This document shows, piece by piece, positions 1 to 10,300 of a stretch of DNA of 64,000 nt. How positions within the stretch are numbered: position 1 is the stretch's first letter; every line of letters begins with the position of its first letter. The position numbers and the translations under genes are program-made. The notes below the pieces were generated by a model. It searched no databases, was not told the DNA's origin, and was given only the letters and a program-made list of their open reading frames with translations. This DNA comes from Lentisphaeria bacterium UBA4640 (lineage in GTDB: Bacteria; Verrucomicrobiota; Lentisphaeria; Victivallales; UBA1829), in assembly GCA_002405835.1 (NCBI GenBank), contig DHMO01000051.1:31997-95996 (forward strand), in the 5' to 3' direction.

Positions 1-133
1 CGAGAAATTGCGCACATTTGATGGGATAGAGGCTTGAAAAAGCCTGTTTCCATGATTGATTATTATTCCGGCCCAAAATCAACCGAAAGGAAAAATGTAG
101 TGCAGGAAAATGGAAAGTCAATGAAAAAAAGTT

Positions 134-238
134 ATGGCGTATCTGGACGGGTTGGTCAGAAAGTCCGTTGAAGATACCCTGAATACACTTTTGAATGAAG
201 AAGCGGATGCAATTTGCAACGCCGGCGGTGAATTCTAA
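134..238 (+). pseudogene. IS256/mutator-type transposase N-terminal remnant
   Basis: A 34-codon reading frame (begins MAYLDGLVRKSVED, continues with LLNEEADAICNAG) resembles the N-terminal part of IS256-family (mutator-type) transposases, where a segment of this kind precedes the conserved Arg/Tyr-rich stretch. After the Asn-Ala-Gly the frame diverges (GGEF) and stops, so the catalytic DDE domain is absent. No Shine-Dalgarno sequence is visible and a stop codon lies just upstream in frame. I infer a decayed insertion sequence. Family assignment is by recognition of the motif and is fairly but not fully secure because the fragment is short. Confidence 0.6.
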
Positions 239-276
239 AAAAAATCTCCGCTTCCGGGGAACGCGGGAAGCGGAGA
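237..276 (-). terminator. Intrinsic terminator after the 252-aa secreted protein gene
   Basis: An 11-bp perfect stem (TCTCCGCTTCC at 245-255 with GGAAGCGGAGA at 266-276) and a 10-nt loop are followed on the minus strand by eight consecutive T residues (237-244). It lies about 30 bp beyond the stop codon of the last gene of the leftward glycan operon and would end that transcript. Confidence 0.85.
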
Positions 277-306
277 AAAATTGAAATATCCGATATTGAG
301 CGGAAA

Positions 307-1065
307 TTATTCGATGGTGATCGTGTAACTCCACTCCCAGACGGTTCCTTTCGGGAAAACGCGCGTGCCCGTCTTGCCGTCTGCGGGCTTCGCGCTGATT
401 CCGGCATAAACATGATCATCCTTCCAGATGCGGCCGTCCGTCATGGCAAGGTTTTCATTGCCTGGAACGGAAATTGTCATGCTGGCGTCGCCGGTTGCAA
501 GACGGATGCTCTGGCCTTTGCCGATGAGATTTTTCTCCGGCGCGGCTTCGGAAATCGTGGTGTAGGTGGTCTTGCCGTTGTCGACGGCTTTGACGCTGAT
601 TCCGACAAGGTCTGCGGTTTTTGCACGGAGAGACGAACCGAAAATCTGACGGTCATAGCTCAGGTCGCAGGTCTGGACGAATTTGTATTTTATCGTAATT
701 TTGCTGGCGGTGAACTCTTTCTCCAGGTCGAATTCGCAGATCTGTCTTGTGGTGTTGGCTTCGTTCAGAGTTCCATGCTTGAAAATTTTCAGCGAGCCGT
801 CCTTCTTTTCGGTCTTTACGCCGTTTTTCCAGTCGGTGATCAGGAATGCGCGCTTGAGAACCTGTTTGCCGTCCGCATCTTTTTCATAGAAGGCGCCCGT
901 TGCGGTCTCCTGTTCAAAAAGCTGGCGGTCACCGAGTTTGATTTCCAGGATTCGTCCGTCGATAGTGGCTTTGGCGGAATACTTTTCACCCTTGAAGGTC
1001 TGGGCGTTTACGATTGCTCCGGCGGCAAACGCCAGAACGGCACAGAGAATTGCTTTTTTGTTCAT
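307..1065 (-). CDS. Secreted protein of unknown function (252 aa)
   Basis: The N-terminus (MNKKAILCAVLAFAAGAIVNAQ) is a classic Sec signal peptide with likely cleavage after VNA. The remaining ~230 residues are rich in alternating hydrophobic/charged strands and look all-beta, with no catalytic motif I recognise. AAGGA precedes the ATG at good spacing. It is the last gene of the leftward operon gntR-like / prepilin-like / GH2-like / this gene (53-bp gap from the GH2-like gene) and is followed by an intrinsic terminator. I infer a periplasmic or surface accessory protein of glycan processing; a carbohydrate-binding role is possible but not shown by sequence. Confidence 0.75.
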   Translation of the reverse strand: MNKKAILCAVLAFAAGAIVNAQTFKGEKYSAKATIDGRILEIKLGDRQLFEQETATGAFYEKDADGKQVLKRAFLITDWKNGVKTEKKDGSLKIFKHGTLNEANTTRQICEFDLEKEFTASKITIKYKFVQTCDLSYDRQIFGSSLRAKTADLVGISVKAVDNGKTTYTTISEAAPEKNLIGKGQSIRLATGDASMTISVPGNENLAMTDGRIWKDDHVYAGISAKPADGKTGTRVFPKGTVWEWSYTITIE

Positions 1066-1118
1066 TGTTCTTTTCCTTATTTTTGAGTTTGTGTCCGGCG
1101 TTTCCGCCGGACGGATTT

Positions 1119-4100
1119 TCAGTAGCTGCGCACAATGTCCGGATTGTATTCATAGTCGCGCTTGGAGCCGTCCGGATACGGCGTCTGCCAGGCTTTGGCG
1201 CCGATTGAGGGAACGTTGGTGATGGAGACCGGAGTCTGGGTGATTCCACCTCCGCCCTTGTCGTCGAAGACGCGGACCGCGATGAGGTTGCGTCCGGCTT
1301 TCAGCACGCCCTGCGGAATCTTGTAGAGACGCGGCGCCATCCACCAGTTCGGAGTCTCTTTGCCGGTCGCGCCGATCTTGACGCCGTTGATGTAGACTTC
1401 ATCGAAGTCGTCGACTGCGCCGATCTGCAGATATAGCGTCTTTTCCTTGAGAAAATCGGGGTCGAGGTTGAAGTTGAGGCGGTACATGCACCAGCCGTCG
1501 TATTCCTGTTTGAGGAATTGCTCGAAGTTCATTCCGACGCGGACGTGGGTTCCGTCGTTGCGGATCTGTCCCTGCATCCATTTTGCGGAGCCTTTTTTGC
1601 CGAGATGCCAACCTTCTTTCAGGGCGGCGTTTTCCGGATCGAGGGCGAATTCCCAGAGGAACGGGACGAGGTCCATCTCCATCGAGTGCTGTGTCTTGTA
1701 AGGCTGCATTTTGAAGTCGAGCGTCACTCCGGCGGCGGTGAGCATGGCGGAGAGCATCCGGCAGGCTTTGCCCTGGGCGGGAGTCTTGCCGAAACGTTCC
1801 GGCGTGACGGTGGTGAAGACGAATTCTCCGGCTCCGTATTTGCGGCGGACCGCCACAGCGGGAGAGGTTGCATCGACCTGACGCGGAGCGTCGAAGACGG
1901 GCAGTTTGAATTCGTCGTGCCAGTACATGTCGTTGTTGTCCCAGCCGTTCCGCCAGAACATATCCGGGGAATCGGATGTGGTCAATGCGGCGCGGATTTT
2001 CTGTTCCTTCATATCCATTGCAAACGGAAGCCAGGTGGAGCGCCACTGTTTTCCTGTGTGAATGTAGAAGACGCGTCCGCCGTTGTAGACGAAGTTCAGC
2101 AGCGGGAAGCGCGCCCGGTCGAGTTCCGCAAAATCCGGATCGGCGATGAGGAGCGTGTCAACTTCCGCAAGGGAGTCGGCGCTGAGCTGATCGAGTTTCC
2201 GGAAGCTGCAGCGGAGTCCCTTCAGAAAACTTTCGCCGTTTTCGCTTCCCAGGAACGCCGTTTTTCCGGAGAACGAGGCGCGGGAATCAAGATAGCCGAT
2301 GAGGTTGGTCAGAATCCGGGTCGCCGCGGGGTCTTTTCCGATCCGTTCGGAAATTTCCAGCTGCGATGCGATCCAGCTTCCCTTGCGTCCGGTGTATTCG
2401 AGAAGCGGAGTCTGGTAGAGGTCGAATCCGGAGACCAGGAGCGAGCGGATGTTTCCCGCCGCGGGACGGCGGAAGACGTATGACGCGACCATGTTGCGGT
2501 TTCCGTTGTCCGACCAGTTCAGTTTATCCGATGTGTTTTCCTGATACGCGGGAGCGATCGAACGGGAGCCGCGCCAGCAGTAGAAGTCGCGGTCCTGCAG
2601 ACCGTCGAATGCGGGGTGTCCGGCGGCGTTGATGAAGGCCTGGCGGCTGCGGACTTTGATGAGTTCGCTGGAGGCGTTCTGCTGCTGTTCCAGGATCAGA
2701 ATGTTCAGTCCGTTTGCGGCAAGGGCGTTCAGATCCGGCAGCAGACGGAGCTTGCCGAGAGCGCCGCGTCCGATGACAAGAATTCCGTTTTTCGGGAGAT
2801 TGTCGAGATTTTTCAGATCCTGCGCGTCTGCGCCGAGTTTGCGGAGAGCTGCGAGCGCATCCGCATCCATGCCGAACACGTAAAGTTTTGAATTGAGTCC
2901 GGCGAGCGGTTTTCCGGGAAGCGGGAAGACTTCCAGTTCGCATGCGGCGTTGAGCTTTTCGCCGTTCCCGTCCGTGAGCGCGACTGTGAGACGCAGAGCG
3001 CGGCGGAGGGTTGTTTTCGGCATCGCGAAGCCGACGGGAACCACGGCGCGTCCGCCGGCTTTGACTGCGGCTTTGACTTTGCGGCGCGCGATGATTTCTC
3101 CGTTCGCATTGGAGAGCGTGAGCATTCCGGACCATGCGGCGTCTTTGCCGCAGCGGTTGAGAATGACCAGGTTCTTGCCGATTTTTTCGCCGCTGAAATA
3201 GGCGTGGTCGAGGGCGTATGGATCCGCGCCGCTGTCATAGAATCCGGCGTAGTGATCCGCCATCATGGCGTGAAGCGGGGCGGCGATTTCCGAATAGCGG
3301 TAGTCGCTGTCTTTGCCGAACACGTCGAATGAGGGACGCTTGAGGTGAAGCAGGGAAACGGATTCGACCGTCTTGTCCGGTTTGGAAAGGTTGCCTTCGG
3401 GCAGGGGGAGCGTGTAGAAGTTGCCCGTGAGCTGTCCGGCATACGCTTCATCCACGTGTCCGAACATGCCCAGACCGTTTGCGCCGGAGTAGAGGAAGCC
3501 GGGAATCTGTTCCTCCATGGAGCGGCGGATCAGGGCTGCGTAGAAATCGGACTGGAAATAGTACTCTTTCTTTCCGAGCTTGTCAAAGGTGGAGGAGACT
3601 ACGCTTGTCCCCGGCGTGGCGTCGTGCATGGTGAGCAGGGCGTACGACGGTTTGAAGCGGTAGGCGGGGTTGCCGAACCAGCGGGCGGAATTTTCCAGAT
3701 AGTACGGCGTGCTGTCCGGTCCGTGCATGACGTCGATGCGGCGCAGGGAGGCATTGTACGGGATGAAGAATTCCCCGATGAAAACGGGCATATCCGGCTG
3801 GAGCCCCCAGCGGCTGAAGAATGCGCGCATTTCGAGGTTCTGCGCGCCCCAGGTGTGGTAGATGTGGGACGCGTAAATTCCGTCGACTTCTCCGCTGCCG
3901 CCGGTGAAGGACTGGAATTCCGGGAAGTAGCGGCGGTAGATTTCCGCCATGTGATCCAGACGCTCCTTGCGCTGGAGACGCATTCCGGCGAGGTTCGGGT
4001 CCTTCCGGGTTGTCGTCACAATCTTTCCGTCGGCGGAGAAGGTCTTGTAGTCTTTGGAATCATATTTGCGTCCGAAATATTCGGGGTTCATGACGCCCTG

Positions 4101-5435
4101 ATGCATGTTGTACCAGACGTCGATGATGAATCCGATCTGCGAGGGATGGTTCATCAGCCGCGGGTTGCGGCGTTCCTGTTTGAGTTCGGAATCGATTTTG
4201 CTGTAAATGAACTGATCGTCCTTCGGCCACATGATTTCATACGGAATGCTCCGGTTGACGAGGACGAGAAAACCCTCTTCGTCCGCAATGTCGTAGAATT
4301 CGGGGAAGATGGAGCCGTGACTGTAGCAGAAATTCATGTTCATGTCTTTGAGATGACGGAAATATTTCCGGAAATAATCTCCGGAACGCTTCCACACCGG
4401 CGTCCAGCCGGATGCGGAGAAGACGTTGGTGTCGCCGCGCAGGAAGAGCGGTTTTCCGTTCAGCAGATACTGTCCGCCGGAAACTTTGAATTCGCGGAAG
4501 CCGAAACGACGGCGGAGTTTTTCGATGGACTTTCCGTTCTTGTCCGTTGCCGTAATGGTCAGATAGTAGAGGTTCGGGGAATCCGGGCTCCAGAGTTTCG
4601 GCGTGACGAAATCCAGTGTGACGCGGTTCTTCAGCGGAAGGTTTTTTTTGTAAACGCTCTCTCCGGTTTTGGCGTCGGTGATTTCAAAGAGGGCGGAGGC
4701 GCCGTTGAAATCCGCGGTGCGGTTGAAGAATTCGACGTCGATTTTTTTCGCATCGAGGAGCGTGTAGATGGCGGGTTCGCCGAGGTTGTTTACCGGAATG
4801 GCTTCGAGATTTATCGCGCCGACGAGACCTCCGCTGAGTTTTTGCGGATCGCCTTCAAGATTCAAATTGAATTCGAACGTATTCTGTGCTCCGAACTTCA
4901 GGAACTTGTCGATGTTGAGGCGTCCGGCGGAGAAACCTTTCGGGACCGGGACGGAGCGGCCGTTCACGAGAAGCTGAAAGCTGTTGCAGGCGATCTGCTC
5001 GATGTTGATCCAGAGTTCTTTCCCGGCGAACCGGCTCTTTACGGGAATGTCGATTGTCCGGCGGTAGAGCAGATATTCCATCGGCATGTTCCAGCCGGTG
5101 CTTTTGCCGTTGAATTTTCCGATTGCGCGCCCGTCCTTGTAACGGATGAAGTGTCCGATTGCGCCGCCCTTGCTTTGAGCGGGGACGCGGAAATAGAAGT
5201 CGCAGTTTTGCGGCATTTTTTCATTTTTTTCGGAAGCCGGGTAAAAATTCCAGAATCCGTTGAGGGAAATTGTTTCGCGGTCGAAATTGGAGTTTTTCCA
5301 TGCGCCGTTCCAGGACCAGTCGATCCGTTTCTGGAAATCCCGGAACGGAACGGCGTTGGCGAACGTCACTTCCGGTTCGGCGTAAAGCGAGCAGGCGAGC
5401 AGCGCTGCTCCGAGGGTAAACGCTGTGCGGTTCAT
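1119..5435 (-). CDS. Giant secreted GH2-like glycosidase, acid/base Glu apparently absent (1438 aa)
   Basis: The protein has a signal peptide (about residues 1-19), then a GH2 sugar-binding jelly roll (~55-215), an Ig-like domain (~225-315, ending RRFGFREF) and a TIM-barrel start (LLNGKPLFLRGDTNVFS, ~325-340). A candidate nucleophile is E555 (MPVFIGEFF). Where GH2 enzymes carry Asn-Glu after NHPS, this protein reads NHPSQIGFIIDVWYN (~429-443), so the usual acid/base glutamate is not in place. The second half (~750-1430) contains extra beta domains, including a C-terminal jelly-roll module ending near FDDKGGG. GH2 beta-galactosidases are usually ~600-1100 aa, so this is long. RBS AAAGGA precedes the ATG. 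It lies 24 bp after the prepilin-like gene in the same operon. Substrate unknown. Confidence 0.75.
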   Translation of the reverse strand: MNRTAFTLGAALLACSLYAEPEVTFANAVPFRDFQKRIDWSWNGAWKNSNFDRETISLNGFWNFYPASEKNEKMPQNCDFYFRVPAQSKGGAIGHFIRYKDGRAIGKFNGKSTGWNMPMEYLLYRRTIDIPVKSRFAGKELWINIEQIACNSFQLLVNGRSVPVPKGFSAGRLNIDKFLKFGAQNTFEFNLNLEGDPQKLSGGLVGAINLEAIPVNNLGEPAIYTLLDAKKIDVEFFNRTADFNGASALFEITDAKTGESVYKKNLPLKNRVTLDFVTPKLWSPDSPNLYYLTITATDKNGKSIEKLRRRFGFREFKVSGGQYLLNGKPLFLRGDTNVFSASGWTPVWKRSGDYFRKYFRHLKDMNMNFCYSHGSIFPEFYDIADEEGFLVLVNRSIPYEIMWPKDDQFIYSKIDSELKQERRNPRLMNHPSQIGFIIDVWYNMHQGVMNPEYFGRKYDSKDYKTFSADGKIVTTTRKDPNLAGMRLQRKERLDHMAEIYRRYFPEFQSFTGGSGEVDGIYASHIYHTWGAQNLEMRAFFSRWGLQPDMPVFIGEFFIPYNASLRRIDVMHGPDSTPYYLENSARWFGNPAYRFKPSYALLTMHDATPGTSVVSSTFDKLGKKEYYFQSDFYAALIRRSMEEQIPGFLYSGANGLGMFGHVDEAYAGQLTGNFYTLPLPEGNLSKPDKTVESVSLLHLKRPSFDVFGKDSDYRYSEIAAPLHAMMADHYAGFYDSGADPYALDHAYFSGEKIGKNLVILNRCGKDAAWSGMLTLSNANGEIIARRKVKAAVKAGGRAVVPVGFAMPKTTLRRALRLTVALTDGNGEKLNAACELEVFPLPGKPLAGLNSKLYVFGMDADALAALRKLGADAQDLKNLDNLPKNGILVIGRGALGKLRLLPDLNALAANGLNILILEQQQNASSELIKVRSRQAFINAAGHPAFDGLQDRDFYCWRGSRSIAPAYQENTSDKLNWSDNGNRNMVASYVFRRPAAGNIRSLLVSGFDLYQTPLLEYTGRKGSWIASQLEISERIGKDPAATRILTNLIGYLDSRASFSGKTAFLGSENGESFLKGLRCSFRKLDQLSADSLAEVDTLLIADPDFAELDRARFPLLNFVYNGGRVFYIHTGKQWRSTWLPFAMDMKEQKIRAALTTSDSPDMFWRNGWDNNDMYWHDEFKLPVFDAPRQVDATSPAVAVRRKYGAGEFVFTTVTPERFGKTPAQGKACRMLSAMLTAAGVTLDFKMQPYKTQHSMEMDLVPFLWEFALDPENAALKEGWHLGKKGSAKWMQGQIRNDGTHVRVGMNFEQFLKQEYDGWCMYRLNFNLDPDFLKEKTLYLQIGAVDDFDEVYINGVKIGATGKETPNWWMAPRLYKIPQGVLKAGRNLIAVRVFDDKGGGGITQTPVSITNVPSIGAKAWQTPYPDGSKRDYEYNPDIVRSY

Positions 5436-5459
5436 AATGTTTTTATCCTTTTCAAATGT

Positions 5460-6182
5460 TTAGTGTGTGGGGTACCAGCGGGATTTGTTGATTTCCCAGA
5501 ATGGTCCGTTCAAAGAGAAGAACGGGTCATCCTGAACGTGCTGCGAATAAAACACCGGAGAGGTTTCAACGTGCATGTCGATGTGCAGAAGATTTGCCCT
5601 GTTGAAATGCCGCGACGCCGGGCGGCCGCCTCCGTCACGCAATGTTTCATAGCCGTATACGTCAAACATGTATCCGCCCTGTTCAGTGGAAAAACCGTCA
5701 GCGGTGTTGAGATAGCTGTCGAGAAAGAAAACCTTTTTGGAAGGCTGTTTTACTTTCACTGTTTTTATGTGGAAAGAGGCGTTGGAATAATAGCCGACGT
5801 GGAAGGCGTAGTCCTGGTTGAATTGGTCCACTTCATATTTCGGGGCGGCGGGACATTTGAAAACGGTTTTCGGCGCGAGCTTGTTTTCTTTCCAGAAATA
5901 GGTGCAGGCATAATTCCAGTCCGTGCTGGTGGATGAGGAGCGCTGCGGGGGAAGATAATCGTCGGAATCGCTGATGTATCCCGCAAACAGCATTCCCGCC
6001 TGTTTCAGATTTGAGGTGCAGGAGATGGCGTATCCCTTTGCCCGTGCGCTGTTCAGTGCCGGCAGAAGCATGCCTGCAAGGATTGCGATGATCGCAATTA
6101 CCACGAGGAGTTCTATGAGGGTAAAACTCATTGGTTTTGCTTTTGTGCGTTTTACTGGCTGTTGAGATTTTTTGTGTTTCAT
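5460..6182 (-). CDS. Prepilin-type N-terminal cleavage/methylation protein (240 aa)
   Basis: After a basic leader (residues 1-18) comes the type IV prepilin/pseudopilin motif MSFTLIELLVVIAIIAILAG, with the conserved Glu at +5 relative to the cleaved position, followed by LLPALNSAR. The rest is a globular domain of the DUF1559-like/H-X9-DG type common in Lentisphaerota, Planctomycetes and Verrucomicrobia. Near the C-terminus the usual DGH is changed: LLHIDMHVET. AAAGGA lies ahead of the ATG. It is second in the gntR-like operon, between the regulator and the GH2-like gene. Known prepilins are processed by PilD-like peptidase and assembled in the inner membrane; whether these single-gene versions form pili or a secretion pseudopilus is not known. 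Confidence 0.88.
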   Translation of the reverse strand: MKHKKSQQPVKRTKAKPMSFTLIELLVVIAIIAILAGMLLPALNSARAKGYAISCTSNLKQAGMLFAGYISDSDDYLPPQRSSSTSTDWNYACTYFWKENKLAPKTVFKCPAAPKYEVDQFNQDYAFHVGYYSNASFHIKTVKVKQPSKKVFFLDSYLNTADGFSTEQGGYMFDVYGYETLRDGGGRPASRHFNRANLLHIDMHVETSPVFYSQHVQDDPFFSLNGPFWEINKSRWYPTH

Positions 6183-6210
6183 TGTGATTCGGTCCTTTCT
6201 TTTTATTGTG

Positions 6211-7236
6211 TTATTTTATGACCATTCTCATGGGAATTTTTATGGTATCCATTCCGGCGGCGTCGCCGGCGAACTGGAGACGGAGCAGTTTCTCGGTTTC
6301 TTCGGCGAGCTCGAGGAAGGGAATCTCGTAACAGATTTCGCGGAATCCGGCGTTTTGCGGAACCGATGCCGCATTGTGGACAAGAGCGCAGGTCTTTGCG
6401 AGAGCCGGATTCTCCTCCATGAGGATATCCGCGACTTCATTGTTCACCCAGAGCGTATCGACGACCGCATCGATCGGGACTCCGTAATGCACCATATTTT
6501 TCAGTTCGGTCAGAGAAGAGCGGTAATCTTTCAGGAAAAATTTCTCGTTCAGCGGGGCTCCGGCTTCGGCAAATGCGCGGCGGAAACCGCCGTAAGCGGC
6601 ATTCCACGGCTTTTCATCATGCAGGAACACGATGTTCCGGCGGTTCTCTTTCAAGAGCTGTTTTCCGCAGAGATATCCCCAGCTGTCGTAGTCCGGAGAG
6701 ACCGCGCCCGGAACGGCTGGATTCGTTTCCGCAGTCGAGACAACTTTCAAGCCCGTTTTGCGCAAGTCGCCGATAAACGGGTTGCCGTCGACGACAACCA
6801 GAGCGTCGAGCTGCTCGTTCATGATGTCGCAGATGATCTGCTTTTTGTCGGAGCTTCCGGTTGAGACGATATGGGTGATGGCGGGCATGGCGACTATTTT
6901 TTTCAGGAGTTCTGCAAGGATGTTGCCGTAATACTTGTCAAGGTGGACCATCAGACCGTTGCCGAGCATGATTCCGATCAGCGGCTGTTTCCGTCCGAAC
7001 GACGACGGGGAGATTTTGGCGGGATTGGTGAATGAGCCGATCCCGCGCCGGCCGATGATATAGCCCTCCGAGGTGAGTTCCTTCATGGCCTTGCTGACCG
7101 TCGGGCGGCTCACGTTGAATTTTTCCGAAAGTTCGTTGATCGTCGGTATCTGAACCGGGTCTTTCCCCGCACGGAGAATGAGGTTCATCACATACCGCCG
7201 GATCTTCATGTATTCCGATGTTCCAATTGCTGACAT
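6211..7236 (-). CDS. GntR-family regulator with LacI-type sensor domain (341 aa)
   Basis: Residues ~10-75 form a GntR winged helix (INELSEKFNVSRPTVSKAMK, then a GYIIGRRGIGSF wing). The remaining ~265 residues resemble a periplasmic-binding-protein-like effector domain (GIMLGN, DALVVVDGNPFIG, SPDYDSWGYLCGKQLL), as in GntR/AraR-type sugar regulators. It is the first gene of an operon with a prepilin-like protein, a GH2-like protein and a secreted protein, and probably senses a sugar released by that system. A consensus promoter lies at 7282-7310. The chosen ATG has only a weak Shine-Dalgarno; an internal ATG nine codons later is an alternative. Confidence 0.85.
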   Translation of the reverse strand: MSAIGTSEYMKIRRYVMNLILRAGKDPVQIPTINELSEKFNVSRPTVSKAMKELTSEGYIIGRRGIGSFTNPAKISPSSFGRKQPLIGIMLGNGLMVHLDKYYGNILAELLKKIVAMPAITHIVSTGSSDKKQIICDIMNEQLDALVVVDGNPFIGDLRKTGLKVVSTAETNPAVPGAVSPDYDSWGYLCGKQLLKENRRNIVFLHDEKPWNAAYGGFRRAFAEAGAPLNEKFFLKDYRSSLTELKNMVHYGVPIDAVVDTLWVNNEVADILMEENPALAKTCALVHNAASVPQNAGFREICYEIPFLELAEETEKLLRLQFAGDAAGMDTIKIPMRMVIK

Positions 7237-7281
7237 ATGTTTGCTCGTTAGTATTTGTTTGCAAAGTCCTGCTTCTGTTTA

Positions 7282-7310
7282 ATTATACCACATAACCGCA
7301 AAAAAGTCAA
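7282..7310 (-). promoter_or_regulatory. Sigma-70-type promoter of the gntR-like/prepilin/GH2 operon
   Basis: On the minus strand TTGACT (7310-7305), a 17-bp spacer and a perfect TATAAT (7287-7282) lie 46 bp ahead of the regulator start. The -35 box overlaps the last codons/stop of the upstream GH2 gene. Between promoter and ATG the motif GCAAAC occurs twice (direct repeat), a possible autoregulatory operator (inference). Confidence 0.8.
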
Positions 7311-10300
7311 CCCCCTGTTGATGAAAAAAATGATAATTTTTCCGTTGCTGAAATGTTTTCGGTGATTTTTTTGCTGTTCCATGAGCTGACTGCGAGAGCC
7401 GCCGGGAGTTTTTTGTCCGGGAACCGGAGTGTTATATCCTTGCTTTCATCCGGATCAAGCCAGAATGCGCTGTCGTCCGCCGCAAAAGGGGAGCCGTCCG
7501 GAACGGAGACGGATGTGATTGCGGAGGGGAGTTTTCCGGTGTTCGTGATCCGGAGCGAGACCCGCCGTTCTTCCTGTTTCAGAACCTGAAGTTCGAGATG
7601 TGCTGGTGTTTCCGCAAGTTGATCGCGAAGAGGGCGGGCGTTTCCGTTGTCCATGCAGCGGAAGATATAGAAGTTGCGGACGGGCGTGCTTTCCGTTTTT
7701 TCCGCATCGAGGACCGCAAAGAAGCAGGAGCCGCGGAAGTTTTGCGGAATATGGAAATGCTGTTCCGGAAGCTCATATGCATACGCTCCGTCTGCACGCG
7801 GGTGCTCCGGTTTCATCTCCGCGGAAAAACATTCCTGCAGCCGTGGCGAGAAGAGGCGCAGGCGGACGCGGCAGTTTTGTGTCTCTTTTCCGTCTTCGTT
7901 CAGGAGAAACGGGCGCAAGGTCAAACTTTCTCCCGGCGCACATTCCAGCGAGCGGAGTTTCAGGCAGGGAAGCAGAGGCGCATACCCGCGCTTCGCTGCA
8001 TAATAGGTCTGCACGGGCTGTCCGAGCCCGTCGACAAGCTGGCATGCGACGGACGGCCAGGGGCGTTTCCATGCCCACAGGAGAAGTCCGCCGTTCTGAG
8101 GCCATGCGCAGCGGCAGACTTCGATTGCGATGCGGTTGAATTCCGCGGCAGCGAGGTTCACGGCTTCCGCGAGTTCTGCAAGAGGAATCTCTCTGACACG
8201 ATTGAACTTCTCGCCCCTGCGGAACATTTCTTCCGGATATTCCATGCAGAAATGGGAGATTTCGGGATAGAGACGCGCCATTTTTTCCGGCGCATACACC
8301 GTATCGCCGGGGATTGTGCGGAAACTCTCTTCAGAGAGCAGTTTTTCCCATGTTTCCGGGGACGGCATACAGCGCGCTCCGCATTCGCTGATGAACGGTC
8401 CGTCCGCGAGAACGGTGTCCCAGAGCCTGGCGGCGTCTGTAAACGAAGGGTAGATATGCCAGTCACCGTTTACCGGAGAAGATTCCATGAATTCGCGGGA
8501 GCCGTCGAGGTTGCGGATCAGATTCGCGGCGATGACGATGAGCGGTGCGGAGTCGCTGGTTTCCGCACAGAATTCGTTTCCGCCGCACCACAGGACCAGC
8601 GAGGGATGATTGCGGAGGCGGAAGATGTTCCATGCCGCCGCTTTTTCCCAGAGGCGCGTGTTTTTGCCGCGTCCGTCGACATTGATGGGGAAATCCTGCA
8701 TGACGAGCAGTCCGCAGCGGTCGCAGAGTTCATAGAAGCAGTCGGATTCGAATTCCCCTGCGCCCCAGACGCGGAGCATCTGGATTCCAGCATCGCGGAC
8801 AAGCGAGAGCTGCCATTCGAGCATCGCCGGATCTTCATCATGGAAACTGTCGGCCGGCATCCAGTTGCATCCTTTTACAAAGAACTCTTTTCCGTTGATG
8901 CGGAAAGTCCAGTCTCCGGTTGTGTAGTCGCCGCGGTCGCGCATCGTGTTGATGTAGGGGTTGAGCCTTCCCCAGTCTGCACTGCTCTTGTTTGTCTTGA
9001 CTGCGCGTCCCTGGACCCGTTCGAAGGTGCGGATGCCGAAAAGAGTTTTCCGTTCATCCAGAATTCTTCCGTTGCAAAGGAGCCGGAATGTCGCTTTGTA
9101 CAAATTCTGTTCTCCCATTCCATTCGGCCACCAGAGCTGCGGCTGAGGAACTGAAACCGGAATACACAGGATGCTCATCTCTTCTGACGGTGCAAACCGG
9201 ATTTTTGTTTCAATGACCGCCTGCTGGAATGTTCCGCCTTCAACGGAGACTTGAATTTCATATTCCTCTTTTTGCGGAACGGCGTTGCGGCGGAGTTCGA
9301 TGATGCAGTCCAGGTCTGCAGAATTTTCGTGCAGGGCGGTTGTGCGGATGAACGGACGCTCCAGAGATGCATGCGCGGGGCAGACGGTCAGTTCAGGACA
9401 GTGGAAGAGCCCGACGGAGTTGAAGTCTTTGTTGTCGCCGACATTCCATCCGCCGTACATGTGCCCTTTCAGCAGCGGAAATGCCGACATCTCCCGTGAG
9501 GTTCCCTTCATTTCTCCTGCGCATTCGATGCGGATGATGAGTTCATTTCCCGGAAGCAGGCGTCCGGAAAGTTCCGCGGCGACTCCGCAGATACTGCCTT
9601 CACTGTAACCGAGATACTCGCCGTTCAAATAGTAATGCGCGTAATAGTCGGCGCCGTCGAGATTCAGAATGAGGCGCTTTGTGTCTGCGGGACGGGAGAA
9701 GTTTTTCCGGAAGAACCAGGAACGTTCTTCGATCCACCGGCATTCGGAAGAGTTGCGGCGCAGGTAGGGATCTTTGATGATTCCCGCGTTTTTGAGAAGC
9801 CTGTGGATCTCTCCCGGATTCCCGATGGAGAGCCATTCCGCCGCGGAGAGATCCGGAAGCGCCGGATTTTCCGGATCGCATAAATCCGTATGCGCAAGCT
9901 TCCATCCGCCGTTAAGCGTGATGCGTTCGCGGTCCGGCCAGGGATAGAGATCGGAAACGAGACATTTTGCGGGGAGGTGCGGATACCACAGTTCCTGCCA
10001 TGCGCCGGAGATTTCCGTCGAGAATGCGGCGTTCCATCCGCCGGAACCTGCGCGGCAGAGCAGAGCCAGCCGGTTTGTTCCTTTGCGCAGCATCAGCGGA
10101 ACCGCGCGGGTGCCGCACGAGGAGAGCAGAAATTCGCCGTTCAGATAAATCTGAAAAAAATAATCGGCGGAAAGGCAGAGCATTCTCGGTTCATTTTTTT
10201 GCGATTCAAACGTCGTTTCCAGGAGCGCCTGCGAGACCGTCGGCTTGAAGGTTTCCGGCATCTGCGAAAAATCGAAAGTATTGCTGCCCGGAGGAAGTGT

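Noticed and set aside
3345..5936. 863-codon open frame opposite the GH2-like gene
   Set aside because: It is antisense to a well-supported gene, its protein has no signal or motif, and such long antisense frames arise from the GC-rich third codon positions.
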